Source: Streptoverticillium olivoreticuli subsp. olivoreticuli
GTDB lineage: Bacteria; Actinomycetota; Actinomycetes; Streptomycetales; Streptomycetaceae
NCBI RefSeq assembly: GCF_003391135.1
Contig: NZ_CP031455.1
Coordinates: forward strand, 6,556,001 to 6,620,000
Direction of reading: 5' to 3'
Length of the DNA: 64,000 nucleotides
Below the pieces are notes generated by a model, which searched no databases, was not told the DNA's origin, and saw nothing but the letters and a program-made list of their open reading frames with translations. The first letter of the stretch is position 1. Every line of letters starts with the position of its first letter. The position numbers and the translations under genes were made by a program. This document shows positions 42,879 through 52,718 of this stretch, one piece after another.

Positions 42879-43532
42879 GTGCGGACGCGAAGTACGGACG
42901 TGGGGCGGGCGGAGGCCGCGTCGCCCGGGTGCGCGGTGACGCCGGCGGGGGTGGTGGATCTGCGCGGCGGCGCCGGCCGCGCGGAGCTGCGGTATCCCGC
43001 GGGGGATCTCGTCATCGTCTCCGGGCTGCCCGGCAGCGGGAAGTCCACGCTCATACGCAGGGCCGTGCCCGCGCTGGACGGGCGCGGGGAGGTCGTCTGG
43101 TGCGTCGACTCGCAGGACTCCCGCGAGCGCCTGGAGTGCCGCACGCCGCACCGGCTGCCGTACGGGGCCTACCGGCCGGTCGTGCGGGCCGTCCACTACG
43201 CCGCCCTGCGACGGGCGCTGCGCTCCGGCGCGAGCGCGGTCGTGCACGACTGCGGGGAGCGGAGCTGGGTGCGGCGGTGGGCGGTCCGCGCCGCGCGGCG
43301 GCGCGGGGGCGGCGTGCATCTGGTGGTTCTCGATGTGCCGGTGGGCACGGCGCTCGACGGGCAGCGGGCGCGCGGGAGGGGGGTGTCCTCCCGTGCGTTC
43401 CGGCGGCACCGGGCGGCGATGACGGCGCTTCTCGCGGAGGCGGCCGCCGGGGGCCTGCCGCACGGCATGGCATCGGCCGCCCTGCTGGACCGCGCGGCGG
43501 TCGACACCCTGCGGCGAGTCACCTTCGGCTGA
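42879..43532 (+). CDS. P-loop ATPase or kinase of unknown function
   Basis: A 217-residue protein with a Walker A motif GLPGSGKST at about residues 47-55, a hydrophobic strand with Asp (VVWCVDSQDS) and a second strand AVVHDCGERSW in the place of Walker B. The Arg-rich C-terminal half resembles the AAA_33/zeta-like small-molecule kinase group. The GTG at 42879 has GGAGGG 8 nt upstream. It diverges from the glycine riboswitch operon; nothing else indicates its substrate. Confidence 0.8.
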   Translation: MRTRSTDVGRAEAASPGCAVTPAGVVDLRGGAGRAELRYPAGDLVIVSGLPGSGKSTLIRRAVPALDGRGEVVWCVDSQDSRERLECRTPHRLPYGAYRPVVRAVHYAALRRALRSGASAVVHDCGERSWVRRWAVRAARRRGGGVHLVVLDVPVGTALDGQRARGRGVSSRAFRRHRAAMTALLAEAAAGGLPHGMASAALLDRAAVDTLRRVTFG

Positions 43533-43733
43533 CCGCCGGCTCCGGCCGCGTCGCGTTGTCCTCGGCCCCTCTCCGGACTCCGGTCCCGCGCCTGCGGGGC
43601 GAAGGGGCGCCCGCCGCAGGCGGAACCGTGCCGATTCCGGCGGCCGACGGGAGCGGACGGGGGCGCAGCCGTTAGGGTTCGGTTGCGGCTTTGTCGATAC
43701 GGTGGTTGGACGGCGTTGGGCGAGTTGGACGAG

Positions 43734-44531
43734 ATGAGCATCCCCGAGCAGTACGGTCGGCCCGCGGCCCCGGCCGGTGCCCCCCTGGGCGGCCTCCCCG
43801 AGGGCTGGCCCGCCAATGAACTCGAAGCGGTGCTCACCGCCTCCCTGGGCGTGCCCGGCGCCGGTGCCCGCATCGTCGAGACGCTCGGCCGCAGCCATCT
43901 GTGGGTGCCGCTGCCGAACGGCGGCGGACCCGACAGCCGGGACCTCGACCTCCCCACCCTGGAGCTCGACGGCGCCGCCTATGTGCCGGTGTTCAGCTCC
44001 GAGGCGGAGTTCCTGCGGGTCGTCGGCGACCGGATGTCCTTCACTGTGGCACCCGCCGTCGAATTCGCCCGCGGCCTGCCCCCGCAGGTCGGCATCGCGG
44101 TCAACCCCGAGGGCGCCGTCGGCGCGCCCCTCCCGCCGCCCGCCGTCGCCGAGCTGTGCCGGGCGGGCCGCACGCTCCTGGACGGCGACGCCACCGGCGG
44201 CCGGGTGCGCCTCTTCGAGCCGGACTGGCAGGACGAGCCCACCGGCTTCCTCGCCGCCGCCGGGCTGGAGTTCGCGGCGGCCAAGGTCGTGCGGACCGCG
44301 CGCCGGGCGCTCGCCAGCGTCGAGGGCGGCGCCCCCGCGCTGTTCGTCGGCGTCGAGCTCGACCTGCCCGACCCCGGCAGCCGCGAAGCCGTCATGGCCG
44401 CCCTCGGCCGGGCGCTGGGGACCGCCCCCGTGGCCTGGCCCGTGCAGCTGGTCTTCCTCGACGTGGCGCGGGACCCGGTCGGTGACTGGATGTCGGCGCA
44501 GGTCCGCCCGTTCTACGACCGTGACCTGTGA
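43734..44531 (+). CDS. SseB-domain protein 1
   Basis: A 265-residue cytoplasmic protein. The N-terminal half (about residues 20-130) matches the SseB N-terminal domain (SHLWVPLPN, YVPVFSSEAEFLRVVGDRM, GIAVNPEG). The C-terminal half matches the SseB C-terminal domain and ends DPVGDWMSAQVRPFYDRDL. E. coli SseB was named for enhanced serine sensitivity; the molecular role is unknown. The ATG at 43734 is chosen although its ribosome-binding site is weak; TTG at 43716 is possible. A paralogue follows 123 bp later. Confidence 0.85.
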   Translation: MSIPEQYGRPAAPAGAPLGGLPEGWPANELEAVLTASLGVPGAGARIVETLGRSHLWVPLPNGGGPDSRDLDLPTLELDGAAYVPVFSSEAEFLRVVGDRMSFTVAPAVEFARGLPPQVGIAVNPEGAVGAPLPPPAVAELCRAGRTLLDGDATGGRVRLFEPDWQDEPTGFLAAAGLEFAAAKVVRTARRALASVEGGAPALFVGVELDLPDPGSREAVMAALGRALGTAPVAWPVQLVFLDVARDPVGDWMSAQVRPFYDRDL

Positions 44532-44654
44532 CTCCACCCATGCCCGCCGCCGCGGGCTCGTAAGCTGGTTGGATGACCGGACCGGGTGCGCTGCCGCGCC
44601 CCGGGGCACAGGAGTAAGCGGCCGGGAGACGGCCGAGAGAAGAGGCGGACCCAG

Positions 44655-45485
44655 GTGAGCGCGGGCGCGGAGAGCGGCGTGGAGCAGATGCTGCGCCAGG
44701 TGGCGCCCGGTCGGTACGACACGTACGAGGCGCTCCTGCAGGCACTGGCCGAGGGCAGCGTCTGGATGCTGCTCTGGCACGGCCAGGCGGGCTCGCCCGA
44801 CGCGCAGTACGGCAACATGGAGGTCGACGGCCTCGGCTACGCCCCGTGCGTGACCTCCGCGCAGGAGCTCGCCGCCAGCGGCTGGAACCGCGCCCACGCC
44901 GTCGTCCCCGGCCGCGCCGTCGCGAGCTCGCTCTACCCCGACCGCTGGGGCCTGTGGCTCAACCCGCACGCCCCCGGCGGCGGCGTCGGCGTGCCCTGGC
45001 TGGACCTGCGGCGGATCGCGTCCGGACTGGACCGGCTGCCCGCCGGGCCGCTGCACCTGACCGAGCCGGCCCTGGAACTCCCGCAGTTCTACGCCCTGCT
45101 CGGGCAGAACGCCCACCGCACCCCCGCGGTGCGGGCGCTGCGCCGCGCCTGGGTGCAGCCCGCGCTGGGCGCCCCCTATCTGGCCATCGGCCTCGATCTC
45201 TACGACGGCTCGCAAGCCGCCGTGGAATCGGTGCGGCTGATGATGCGCCAGTCGATCGGCGCGGTCCCCGAGGGGCTGCCGGTCTCCACGGTGGCGATGT
45301 CGGACGAGCACGACCCGGTCGCGATGTGGATGCGCGCCAACACCCGCCCCTTCTTCGACCGCGACGTCCACGGCGGGGCCCCGGCCGCGCCGTCCCCCGC
45401 CGGGGGCTACGGCTATCCGCCGGTCGGCTACCCCGGCGGCGCCGCGCAGGGCCGGCAGCCGGGCACCGCCCCGCAGGCGTACTGA
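44655..45485 (+). CDS. SseB-domain protein 2
   Basis: A 276-residue protein with the same two-part design as its neighbour. The N-terminal part has LLQALAEGSVWMLLWHGQAGSPDAQYGNMEVDGLGYAPCVTSAQEL, and the C-terminal domain ends DPVAMWMRANTRPFFDRDV, closely matching the end of protein 1. An unstructured Gly/Pro/Tyr-rich tail of about 35 residues follows (YGYPPVGYPGG). The GTG at 44655 has AGAGGCGGA upstream. It is probably cotranscribed with protein 1. The serine/glycine genes nearby hint at a shared physiology. Confidence 0.85.
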   Translation: MSAGAESGVEQMLRQVAPGRYDTYEALLQALAEGSVWMLLWHGQAGSPDAQYGNMEVDGLGYAPCVTSAQELAASGWNRAHAVVPGRAVASSLYPDRWGLWLNPHAPGGGVGVPWLDLRRIASGLDRLPAGPLHLTEPALELPQFYALLGQNAHRTPAVRALRRAWVQPALGAPYLAIGLDLYDGSQAAVESVRLMMRQSIGAVPEGLPVSTVAMSDEHDPVAMWMRANTRPFFDRDVHGGAPAAPSPAGGYGYPPVGYPGGAAQGRQPGTAPQAY

Positions 45486-45825
45486 GCGGGTCCGTTCCGC
45501 CCTTGTCCCAATATGCTTGTAGGCGGCACGAGTTGCCGTCCGGCAGGTAATGATCCGCTCACTGACGCCTGGCGTTCGGATAACGGAAGCCGACTGGTCA
45601 GATCACGGTTGCGCATCCATTCCCGGCCAGGGCTGGCGGGTGATCGCGACCGCGTTGAAGACTCCCGCTCCAAGGGACGTCGCTCCTGCGTACGAACCCT
45701 CTTTTGTGACCTTCCGCTCCACCGGTACCAACTGCACCAGTTTGCACGTGTACATGTGAGATCCAAGCCGCCGTCAGCGGCGGGCGTGGGCCGGTCACCC
45801 CCGGCCGAGAGGGGTCAAAGGCACT
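45486..45825 (+). other. 340-bp non-coding region before the oligopeptide transporter operon
   Basis: No gene-like frame. It should hold the operon promoter. A 14-bp pseudo-palindrome (45745-45758) and a downstream GAGAGGGGTCAAAGG before the GTG at 45826 are visible. Sequences around 45505-45520 (TTGTCCCAATATGCTTGTAG) and 45545-45600 are AT-richer, but I cannot fix a promoter. Confidence 0.5.
45745..45758. promoter_or_regulatory. Possible operator upstream of the oligopeptide transporter
   Basis: CACGTGTACATGTG is symmetric at six of seven positions and is preceded by TTTG, in an AT-richer patch about 70 bp before the first gene. It may bind a dimeric regulator; none is encoded beside it. 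Confidence 0.35.
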
Positions 45826-46824
45826 GTGACCGCACCTATCGAGACCACCGGGGCGGCTGCCGGGGCGCAGCCCGAGGCCGTACTCGCCGGGGCCAGGAAG
45901 AGCCAGATCGAGGGGCGTTCGCTCACCCAGATCGCCTGGATCCGCTTCAAGCGCGACAAGGTCGCCGTCGCGGGCGGCGTCGTGGTGGTCCTGCTGATCC
46001 TGCTCGCCGTGCTGGCCAAGCCGATCGAGTCGGTTTTCGGACTCGATCCCAACCAGTTCCACCAGGACCTCATCGACCCCGAACTGCTCGCTCCCAAGAG
46101 CGGTTTCGGCGGGATGAGCTGGGAGCATCCGCTGGGCGTCGACCCGCAGTACGGGCGCGACATCCTGGCCCGCATCATCGAGGGCTCCTGGGTCTCCCTG
46201 ATCGTCGCCACCGGCGCCACCGTGCTCTCCGTGGTGATCGGCACCGTGCTCGGTGTCGTCGCGGGCTTCTACGGCGGCTGGGTGGACAGCGTCATCAGCC
46301 GGATGATGGACACCTTCCTCGCCTTCCCCCTCCTGCTGTTCGCGATCTCCATCTCGGCGGCGCTCCAGGACGGCGCGTTCGGCCTCTCCGGTCTGCCGCT
46401 GCGTATCTGTGTGCTGATCTTCGTGATCGGCTTCTTCAACTGGCCCTACATGGGCCGGATCGTGCGGGCGCAGACGCTCAGCCTCCGGGAGCGGGAGTTC
46501 GTCGAGGCGTCCCGCAGCCTCGGCGCGCGCGGCCCGTTCATCCTCTTCCGGGAGCTGCTGCCCAACCTGGTGGCGCCGATCCTCGTCTACTCCACCCTGC
46601 TGATCCCGACGAACATCCTCTTCGAGGCCGCGCTCAGCTTCCTCGGCGTCGGCATCGCCCCGCCGCAGGCGTCCTGGGGCGGCATGCTCACCAGCGCGAC
46701 GGACCTCTACCAGGCCGATCCGCAGTACATGTTCGTGCCAGGTCTCGCCATCTTCATCACGGTGCTGGCATTCAACCTGCTGGGCGACGGGCTGCGGGAC
46801 GCCCTCGACCCCCGCAGCAAGTGA
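45826..46824 (+). CDS. Oligopeptide ABC transporter permease, C-type (DppC/OppC)
   Basis: A 332-residue inner-membrane permease with an N-terminal extension (about 1-35), a first helix AVAGGVVVVLLILLAVLA, then the OppC domain. HPLGVDPQYGRDILARIIEGSWVSL and the EAA loop EASRSLGARGPFILFRELLPNL contact the ATPases. The GTG at 45826 follows AGAGGGGTCAAAGGCACT. It is the first gene of a five-gene operon, whereas in the usual Opp/Dpp order the binding protein and B permease come first. Confidence 0.93.
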   Translation: MTAPIETTGAAAGAQPEAVLAGARKSQIEGRSLTQIAWIRFKRDKVAVAGGVVVVLLILLAVLAKPIESVFGLDPNQFHQDLIDPELLAPKSGFGGMSWEHPLGVDPQYGRDILARIIEGSWVSLIVATGATVLSVVIGTVLGVVAGFYGGWVDSVISRMMDTFLAFPLLLFAISISAALQDGAFGLSGLPLRICVLIFVIGFFNWPYMGRIVRAQTLSLREREFVEASRSLGARGPFILFRELLPNLVAPILVYSTLLIPTNILFEAALSFLGVGIAPPQASWGGMLTSATDLYQADPQYMFVPGLAIFITVLAFNLLGDGLRDALDPRSK

Positions 46825-46882
46825 TCCGCGGCGACCTTCCGTCCACCGCGCCACAACCATCCACAGAGGGGGTTTTCCTCAG

Positions 46883-48646
46883 GTGAAGACAAGAAAAGCG
46901 GCGACGGTGCTCGCCACCGCCGTGGTGCTGGCGCTGGGGGCGTCCGCGTGCAGCAGCAGCAGTTCGAAGAGCGATGGCGGCAAGGGCGGCGGGGACAAGA
47001 ACGCGGTCGCCGACGCCGCCCTCACCTCGATCGTCAACAAGTCCGACAAGAAGGGGGGAACGGCCACCTACGAGGTCTCGGACGTGCCCGACTCCCTCGA
47101 CCCGGGCAACACCTACTACGGCTGGGTGCAGAACTTCTCCCGCCTCTACGGCCGCACGCTCACCAGCTTCAAGCCCGCCGCGGGCAAGGAGGGCCTGGAG
47201 GTCGTCCCCGACCTCGCCGAGTCCCTGGGCAAGCCGAGCCCGGACGCCAAGACCTGGACGTACAAGCTGCGCGCCGGGGTGAAGTTCGAGGACGGCACGC
47301 CGATCACCTCGAAGGACGTCAAATACGCCGTCGAGCGCAGCAACTTCGCGCCCGCCGCGCTGTCCAACGGCCCCACCTACTTCAAGGCGCACCTGGAGGG
47401 CGGTGACAAGTACCAGGGCCCGTACAAGGACACGTCGCCCGAGGGCCTGAAGTCCATCGAGACGCCCGACGACCAGACGATCGTCTTCCATCTCAAGGAC
47501 GCCTTCGCCGACTTCGACTACCTCGCGACCTTCTCGCAGACCGCCCCCGTGCCGCAGAAGGCGGACAAGGGCGCCGACTACGTGAAGCACATCGTCTCCT
47601 CCGGGCCGTACAAGTTCTCCTCGTACGAGGAGGGCAAGGGCGCGACGCTGGAGCGCAACCCGCAGTGGGACAAGAAGACGGACTCCATCCGCCCGGCCCT
47701 CCCGGACAAGATCTCGATCAAGTTCAAGATCCTCCAGCCGACCGTCGACAACAGCCTGCTCAACGACAGCCTGACCGCCGACGCGGCCGGGACCGGTGTC
47801 GCCCCGCAGACCCAGCCGAAGGTCCTGGGCGGCAAGTACAAGAAGCAGACCGACAGTTCGTACGCCGGTGCCAGCTCGTACATCGGCCTGAACGTCCACG
47901 TGAAGCCGTTCGACAACATCCACTGCCGCAAGGCGGTCCAGTGGGGCATCGACAAGGCCTCGGTCCAGCAGGCCCAGGGCGGCGACCCCAAGGGCGACGT
48001 CGCCTCGACGCTGCTGCCGCCGACCGTCAACGGCTACTCGAAGTTCAACCTGTACGAGACGCCGAACAGCTCCGGTGACATCGACAAGGCCAAGGACGAG
48101 CTCAAGCAGTGCGGTCAGCCGAACGGCTTCGAGACCAACCTGACGGCCCGTTCCGACCGCCCGGCGGAGATGGCCATGGCCACCGCGGTCCAGGCGTCGA
48201 TGAAGAAGATCGGCATCACGGCGAACATCAAGACGTTCCCGACCGGCAAGTACTTCACCAACTTCGTGGGCGTGCCGGACTACGTCCACAGCCACAACCT
48301 GGGCATGATCATGACCGCCTGGGGTGCCGACTGGCCGACCGGCTTCGGCTTCCTCGACCAGATCGCCAACGGCTCGGCCATCAAGCCCTCCGGCGGCAAC
48401 AACGTCCAGGAGCTGGACGACCCGCAGATCAACAAGGCGCTCAACGACGCCATCGGCAACACCGACGCGGCCGCCCGCACCAAGGCGTGGGGCGACATCG
48501 ACAAGATGATCGTCGACAACGCCTCCGCGGTGCCGCTGATCTACCGCAAGAACCTGCTCTTCCGGCCCGATTCCGCGACCAACGTCACGGTCACCCAGGC
48601 CTACCTCGGCATGTACGACTACCTGCTGATGGGCTCCTCCAAGTAG
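46883..48646 (+). CDS. Oligopeptide-binding lipoprotein (SBP family 5)
   Basis: A 587-residue extracellular binding lipoprotein. The signal peptide ends GASAC (Cys23) before a Ser-rich linker. The mature domain has the family-5 motifs GGTATYEVSDVPDSLDPGNTYYG, YKLRAGVKFEDGTPITSKDVKYAVER and QWGIDKASVQQ. The GTG at 46883 starts the signal peptide directly. Family 5 members bind peptides, and sometimes signals or sugars. A long hairpin follows the stop and could stabilise this mRNA so that binding protein exceeds the permeases. Confidence 0.94.
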   Translation: MKTRKAATVLATAVVLALGASACSSSSSKSDGGKGGGDKNAVADAALTSIVNKSDKKGGTATYEVSDVPDSLDPGNTYYGWVQNFSRLYGRTLTSFKPAAGKEGLEVVPDLAESLGKPSPDAKTWTYKLRAGVKFEDGTPITSKDVKYAVERSNFAPAALSNGPTYFKAHLEGGDKYQGPYKDTSPEGLKSIETPDDQTIVFHLKDAFADFDYLATFSQTAPVPQKADKGADYVKHIVSSGPYKFSSYEEGKGATLERNPQWDKKTDSIRPALPDKISIKFKILQPTVDNSLLNDSLTADAAGTGVAPQTQPKVLGGKYKKQTDSSYAGASSYIGLNVHVKPFDNIHCRKAVQWGIDKASVQQAQGGDPKGDVASTLLPPTVNGYSKFNLYETPNSSGDIDKAKDELKQCGQPNGFETNLTARSDRPAEMAMATAVQASMKKIGITANIKTFPTGKYFTNFVGVPDYVHSHNLGMIMTAWGADWPTGFGFLDQIANGSAIKPSGGNNVQELDDPQINKALNDAIGNTDAAARTKAWGDIDKMIVDNASAVPLIYRKNLLFRPDSATNVTVTQAYLGMYDYLLMGSSK

Positions 48647-48692
48647 CAGCGGGCCAGCCCGCCGAGATTTTCGAAAGGCAGGTGAAGGTACA

Positions 48693-48731
48693 GGCGTCCG
48701 CCGGCCGGAACACCTCCGGCCGGCGGACGCC
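48693..48731 (+). terminator. 16-bp perfect hairpin between the binding-protein and B-permease genes
   Basis: GGCGTCCGCCGGCCGG (48693-48708) pairs perfectly with CCGGCCGGCGGACGCC (48716-48731) across a 7-nt loop, AACACCT. It ends only 14 nt before the permease GTG, with no visible ribosome-binding site between. There is no U-tract. It may terminate partially, protect the upstream mRNA 3' end, or control translation of the permease. Confidence 0.75.
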
Positions 48732-48745
48732 GGTGCCGCACAGCT

Positions 48746-49759
48746 GTGGCTGCGTACATCATCCGACGCCTGTTCGCCGCGGTCCTACTGCTGCTGGTGG
48801 TCAGCGCAGTCACCTTCGCGATCTTCTTCCTCGTCCCCCGCATCGCCGGGCAGACCGTCGACCAACTGGCCGCCCAGTACGTGGGCAAGGACGCCAACGC
48901 CGACGCCATCGCCGCGGTCAAGAAGAACCTCGGCTTCGACCAGCCGATCTACGCCCAGTACTGGCATTTCATCAAGGCCGTCGTGGCGGGCGCCGACTAC
49001 AAGTTCGGCCCGGACGCCTCCCACTGCGCCGCGCCCTGCTTCGGCTACTCCTTCAAGAGCCACGTCGAGGTCTGGCCGCAGCTGACCTCGCGCATCCCCG
49101 TCACCCTCTCGCTGGCGATCGGCGCCGCCGTGATCTGGCTGATCTCGGGGGTGGCCGTCGGCGTGCTCTCCGCGCTCAAGCGGGGCACCTTCTTCGACCG
49201 CTTCTTCATGGGCGTGGCCCTGGCCGGCGTCTCCCTGCCGATCTTCTTCACCGGCATGCTGGCCCTGGGCATCCTCACCGTCCAATGGCCCGTGTGGGGC
49301 TCCGGGATCAACTACGTGAGCTTCACCGACAACCCCGCGCAGTGGGCGTGGAACCTCCTCGTCCCCTGGTGCAGCCTCGCCTTCCTCTACTCCGCGCTCT
49401 ATGCCCGGCTCACCCGCGCCGGGATGCTGGAAACCATGAGCGAGGACTACATCCGCACGGCCCGCGCCAAGGGCCTGAAGGAGAGCACGGTCGTCGCCAA
49501 GCACGGACTGCGCTCGGCCCTCACCCCGATCGTCACCATCTTCGGCATGGACTTCGGCCTGCTGCTCGGCGGCGCGGTCATCACCGAGACGGTGTTCTCG
49601 TTCAAGGGCATCGGCGAATACGCCGTCAAGGGCATCCAGGACAACGACCTGCCCATTGTGATGGGCGTGACCCTGGTCGCCGCCTTCTTCATCGTCCTCT
49701 GCAATCTGCTGGTGGACCTGGTCTACGCGGCCATCGACCCCAGGGTGAGGTACTCGTGA
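48746..49759 (+). CDS. Oligopeptide ABC transporter permease, B-type (DppB/OppB)
   Basis: A 337-residue permease with the B-type N-terminus MAAYIIRRLFAAVLLLLVVS and the extracellular region found in this family. Motifs include SLALFLY-like CSLAFLYSALYARLTRAGMLETMSEDYIRTARAKGLKESTVVAKHGLRSALTP, holding the EAA-type ATPase contact. The start is GTG at 48746; no Shine-Dalgarno sequence is seen and the strong hairpin abuts it. The stop overlaps the next gene by 4 bp (GTGA). Confidence 0.93.
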   Translation: MAAYIIRRLFAAVLLLLVVSAVTFAIFFLVPRIAGQTVDQLAAQYVGKDANADAIAAVKKNLGFDQPIYAQYWHFIKAVVAGADYKFGPDASHCAAPCFGYSFKSHVEVWPQLTSRIPVTLSLAIGAAVIWLISGVAVGVLSALKRGTFFDRFFMGVALAGVSLPIFFTGMLALGILTVQWPVWGSGINYVSFTDNPAQWAWNLLVPWCSLAFLYSALYARLTRAGMLETMSEDYIRTARAKGLKESTVVAKHGLRSALTPIVTIFGMDFGLLLGGAVITETVFSFKGIGEYAVKGIQDNDLPIVMGVTLVAAFFIVLCNLLVDLVYAAIDPRVRYS

Positions 49760-50867
49760 GCGAGCTCGACAAGGAACAGCGCGTGAGCGCGGACGCGGCC
49801 GTGGGCGAGCCCGTCGCCACCCCTCCGGCCGACGGCACGGACGCCTTCCTCTCCGTGCGCGACCTGCGCATCCACTTCGACACCGACGACGGCCTGGTGA
49901 AGTCCGTCGACGGCGTGAGCTTCGACGTCCAGGCCGGGAAGACGCTCGGCATCGTCGGCGAATCGGGCTCCGGGAAGTCCGTGACCTCGCTCGGCATCAT
50001 GGGCCTGCACCGCACGTCGAAGGCCCTGATCTCCGGCGAGGTGTGGCTGGACGGCGAGGAGCTGATCTCCGCCGACCCCGACCATGTGCGCACCCTGCGC
50101 GGCCGGAAGATGGCCATGATCTTCCAGGACCCGCTGTCGGCCATGCACCCGTACTTCACCGTCGGCGCCCAGATCGCCGAGGCCCACCGGGTGCACCACA
50201 AGTCCGACCGCAGGACCGCCCGGAAGCGCGCCGTGGAGATGCTCGACCGCGTCGGCATCCCCGAGCCGCACCGCCGCGTCGACGACTATCCGCACCAGTT
50301 CTCCGGCGGCATGCGCCAGCGCGCCATGATCGCGATGTCGCTGGTGAACAACCCCGAGCTGCTGATCGCGGACGAACCGACGACCGCCCTCGACGTCACC
50401 GTCCAGGCCCAGATCCTCGACCTGATCCGCGACCTCCAGAAGGAGTTCGGCTCTTCGGTCATCATCATCACCCACGACCTGGGCGTGGTCGCCGAACTGG
50501 CCGACAGCATCCTGGTGATGTACGGCGGCCGGTGCATCGAACGCGGCCCCGCCGAGAAGGTCTTCTACGAACCCCGCCACCCCTACACCTGGGGACTCCT
50601 CGGCTCCATGCCGAGGATCGACCGCGACCAGACCGAGCGGCTGATCCCCGTCAAGGGCACCCCGCCCAGCCTGATCAACGTGCCGTCCGGCTGCGCCTTC
50701 AACCCCCGCTGCCCCTACGCCGACGTCCCCGAGGGCGGCATCACCCGCACCGAACGGCCCGAGCTGCGGCTGGTCTCCGGCGAGGGCGACGGCCGGCACT
50801 TCTCCGCCTGCCACATGTCCCAGGAGGAGCGGACCCGCATCTGGACCGAAGAGATTGCGCCCAAGCT

Positions 50868-50871
<4 letters not shown>
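49756..50871 (+). CDS. Oligopeptide ABC transporter ATPase, D-type
   Basis: A 371-residue ATPase: Walker A GESGSGKS, Q loop in IFQDPLSAMHP, signature FSGGMRQRAMIAMSL, Walker B LLIADEPTTALDVT and switch His in IITHDLGVVAEL. The C-terminal oligopeptide-transporter extension with clustered cysteines (GCAFNPRCPYA...SACHMS) is present. The GTG at 49756 overlaps the permease stop. Together with the F-type ATPase it powers import. Confidence 0.95.
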
Positions 50872-51932
<1,061 letters not shown>

Positions 51933-51936
51933 CGGG

Positions 51937-51967
51937 CCGGACGGGCCGGTCCGCCCGGCCCGTCCGG
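51937..51967 (+). terminator. Terminator of the oligopeptide transporter operon
   Basis: CCGGACGGGCCGG (51937-51949) and CCGGCCCGTCCGG (51955-51967) pair perfectly around a 5-nt loop, starting 5 nt after the operon's last stop codon. Confidence 0.8.
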
Positions 51968-51999
51968 GGCTTCGGCTCGCGTTCGAGTAAGAATGTCGC

Positions 52000-52659
52000 G
52001 TGCTCACCGATCTGTTCAGCCCCTCCGTCCAGCACTCGCTGGACCTCGCCGGGATCTTCGTCTTCGCGATCTCCGGCGCGCTCCTCGCCGTGCGCAAGAA
52101 CTTCGACGTCTTCGGCATGGCGGTGCTCGCCGAGGTCACCGCGCTGGGCGGCGGGCTGTTCCGGGACCTGATCATCGGGGCGGTGCCGCCCGCGGCCTTC
52201 ACCGACCTGGGCTACTTCCTGACCCCGCTGTTCGCCACCCTGATCGTCTTCTTCCTGCACCCCGAGGTCGAGCGGATCACCAAGGCCGTGGGGGTCTTCG
52301 ACGCCGCAGGTCTCGGGCTGTTCTGCGTGACCGGCACGATGAAGGCGTACGCGCACGGGCTCGGCCTCACCTCCTCCGCCACCCTGGGACTGGCCACGGC
52401 GGTCGGCGGCGGAGTGCTGCGCGACGTACTGGCGCACGAGGTCCCCTCGCTGCTCCGCTGGGACCGCGACCTCTATGCCGTGCCCGCGATGGTGGGTGCG
52501 ACGATGGCGGCGGTGCTGATCCGTTTCGACGCGCTCAACGCCTCGACCAGCGCGCTGCCCGTGCTCACGGCGTTCGTGCTGCGGCTGCTGGCCATGCGCT
52601 TCCACTGGCGGGCGCCGCGCGCGTGGCACCGCAGGAGCGCGGCGGCCGAGGAGGGCTGA
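52000..52659 (+). CDS. TRIC/UPF0126 family membrane protein
   Basis: A 219-residue membrane protein with about seven hydrophobic segments and the two-fold repeat of the bacterial TRIC-like family. GIFVFAISGALLAVRKNFDVFGMAVLAEVTALGGGLFRDLIIG in the first half mirrors GLGLFCVTGTMKAYAHGLGLTSSATLGLATAVGGGVLRDVLA in the second. Family members are trimeric cation channels, though some are proposed amino acid transporters. The start is GTG at 52000. It is separated from the oligopeptide operon by a terminator. Confidence 0.9.
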   Translation: MLTDLFSPSVQHSLDLAGIFVFAISGALLAVRKNFDVFGMAVLAEVTALGGGLFRDLIIGAVPPAAFTDLGYFLTPLFATLIVFFLHPEVERITKAVGVFDAAGLGLFCVTGTMKAYAHGLGLTSSATLGLATAVGGGVLRDVLAHEVPSLLRWDRDLYAVPAMVGATMAAVLIRFDALNASTSALPVLTAFVLRLLAMRFHWRAPRAWHRRSAAAEEG

Positions 52660-52718
52660 GCGCACGGTCTTCCCCAGCTGACCTACCCATCAGTAACTTC
52701 GCGGTGTAGCGTCGGAAC

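Noticed and set aside
42828..45371. 847-codon minus-strand frame opposite the P-loop and SseB genes
   Set aside because: No domain and biased composition; both SseB proteins and the P-loop protein are recognisable on the plus strand.
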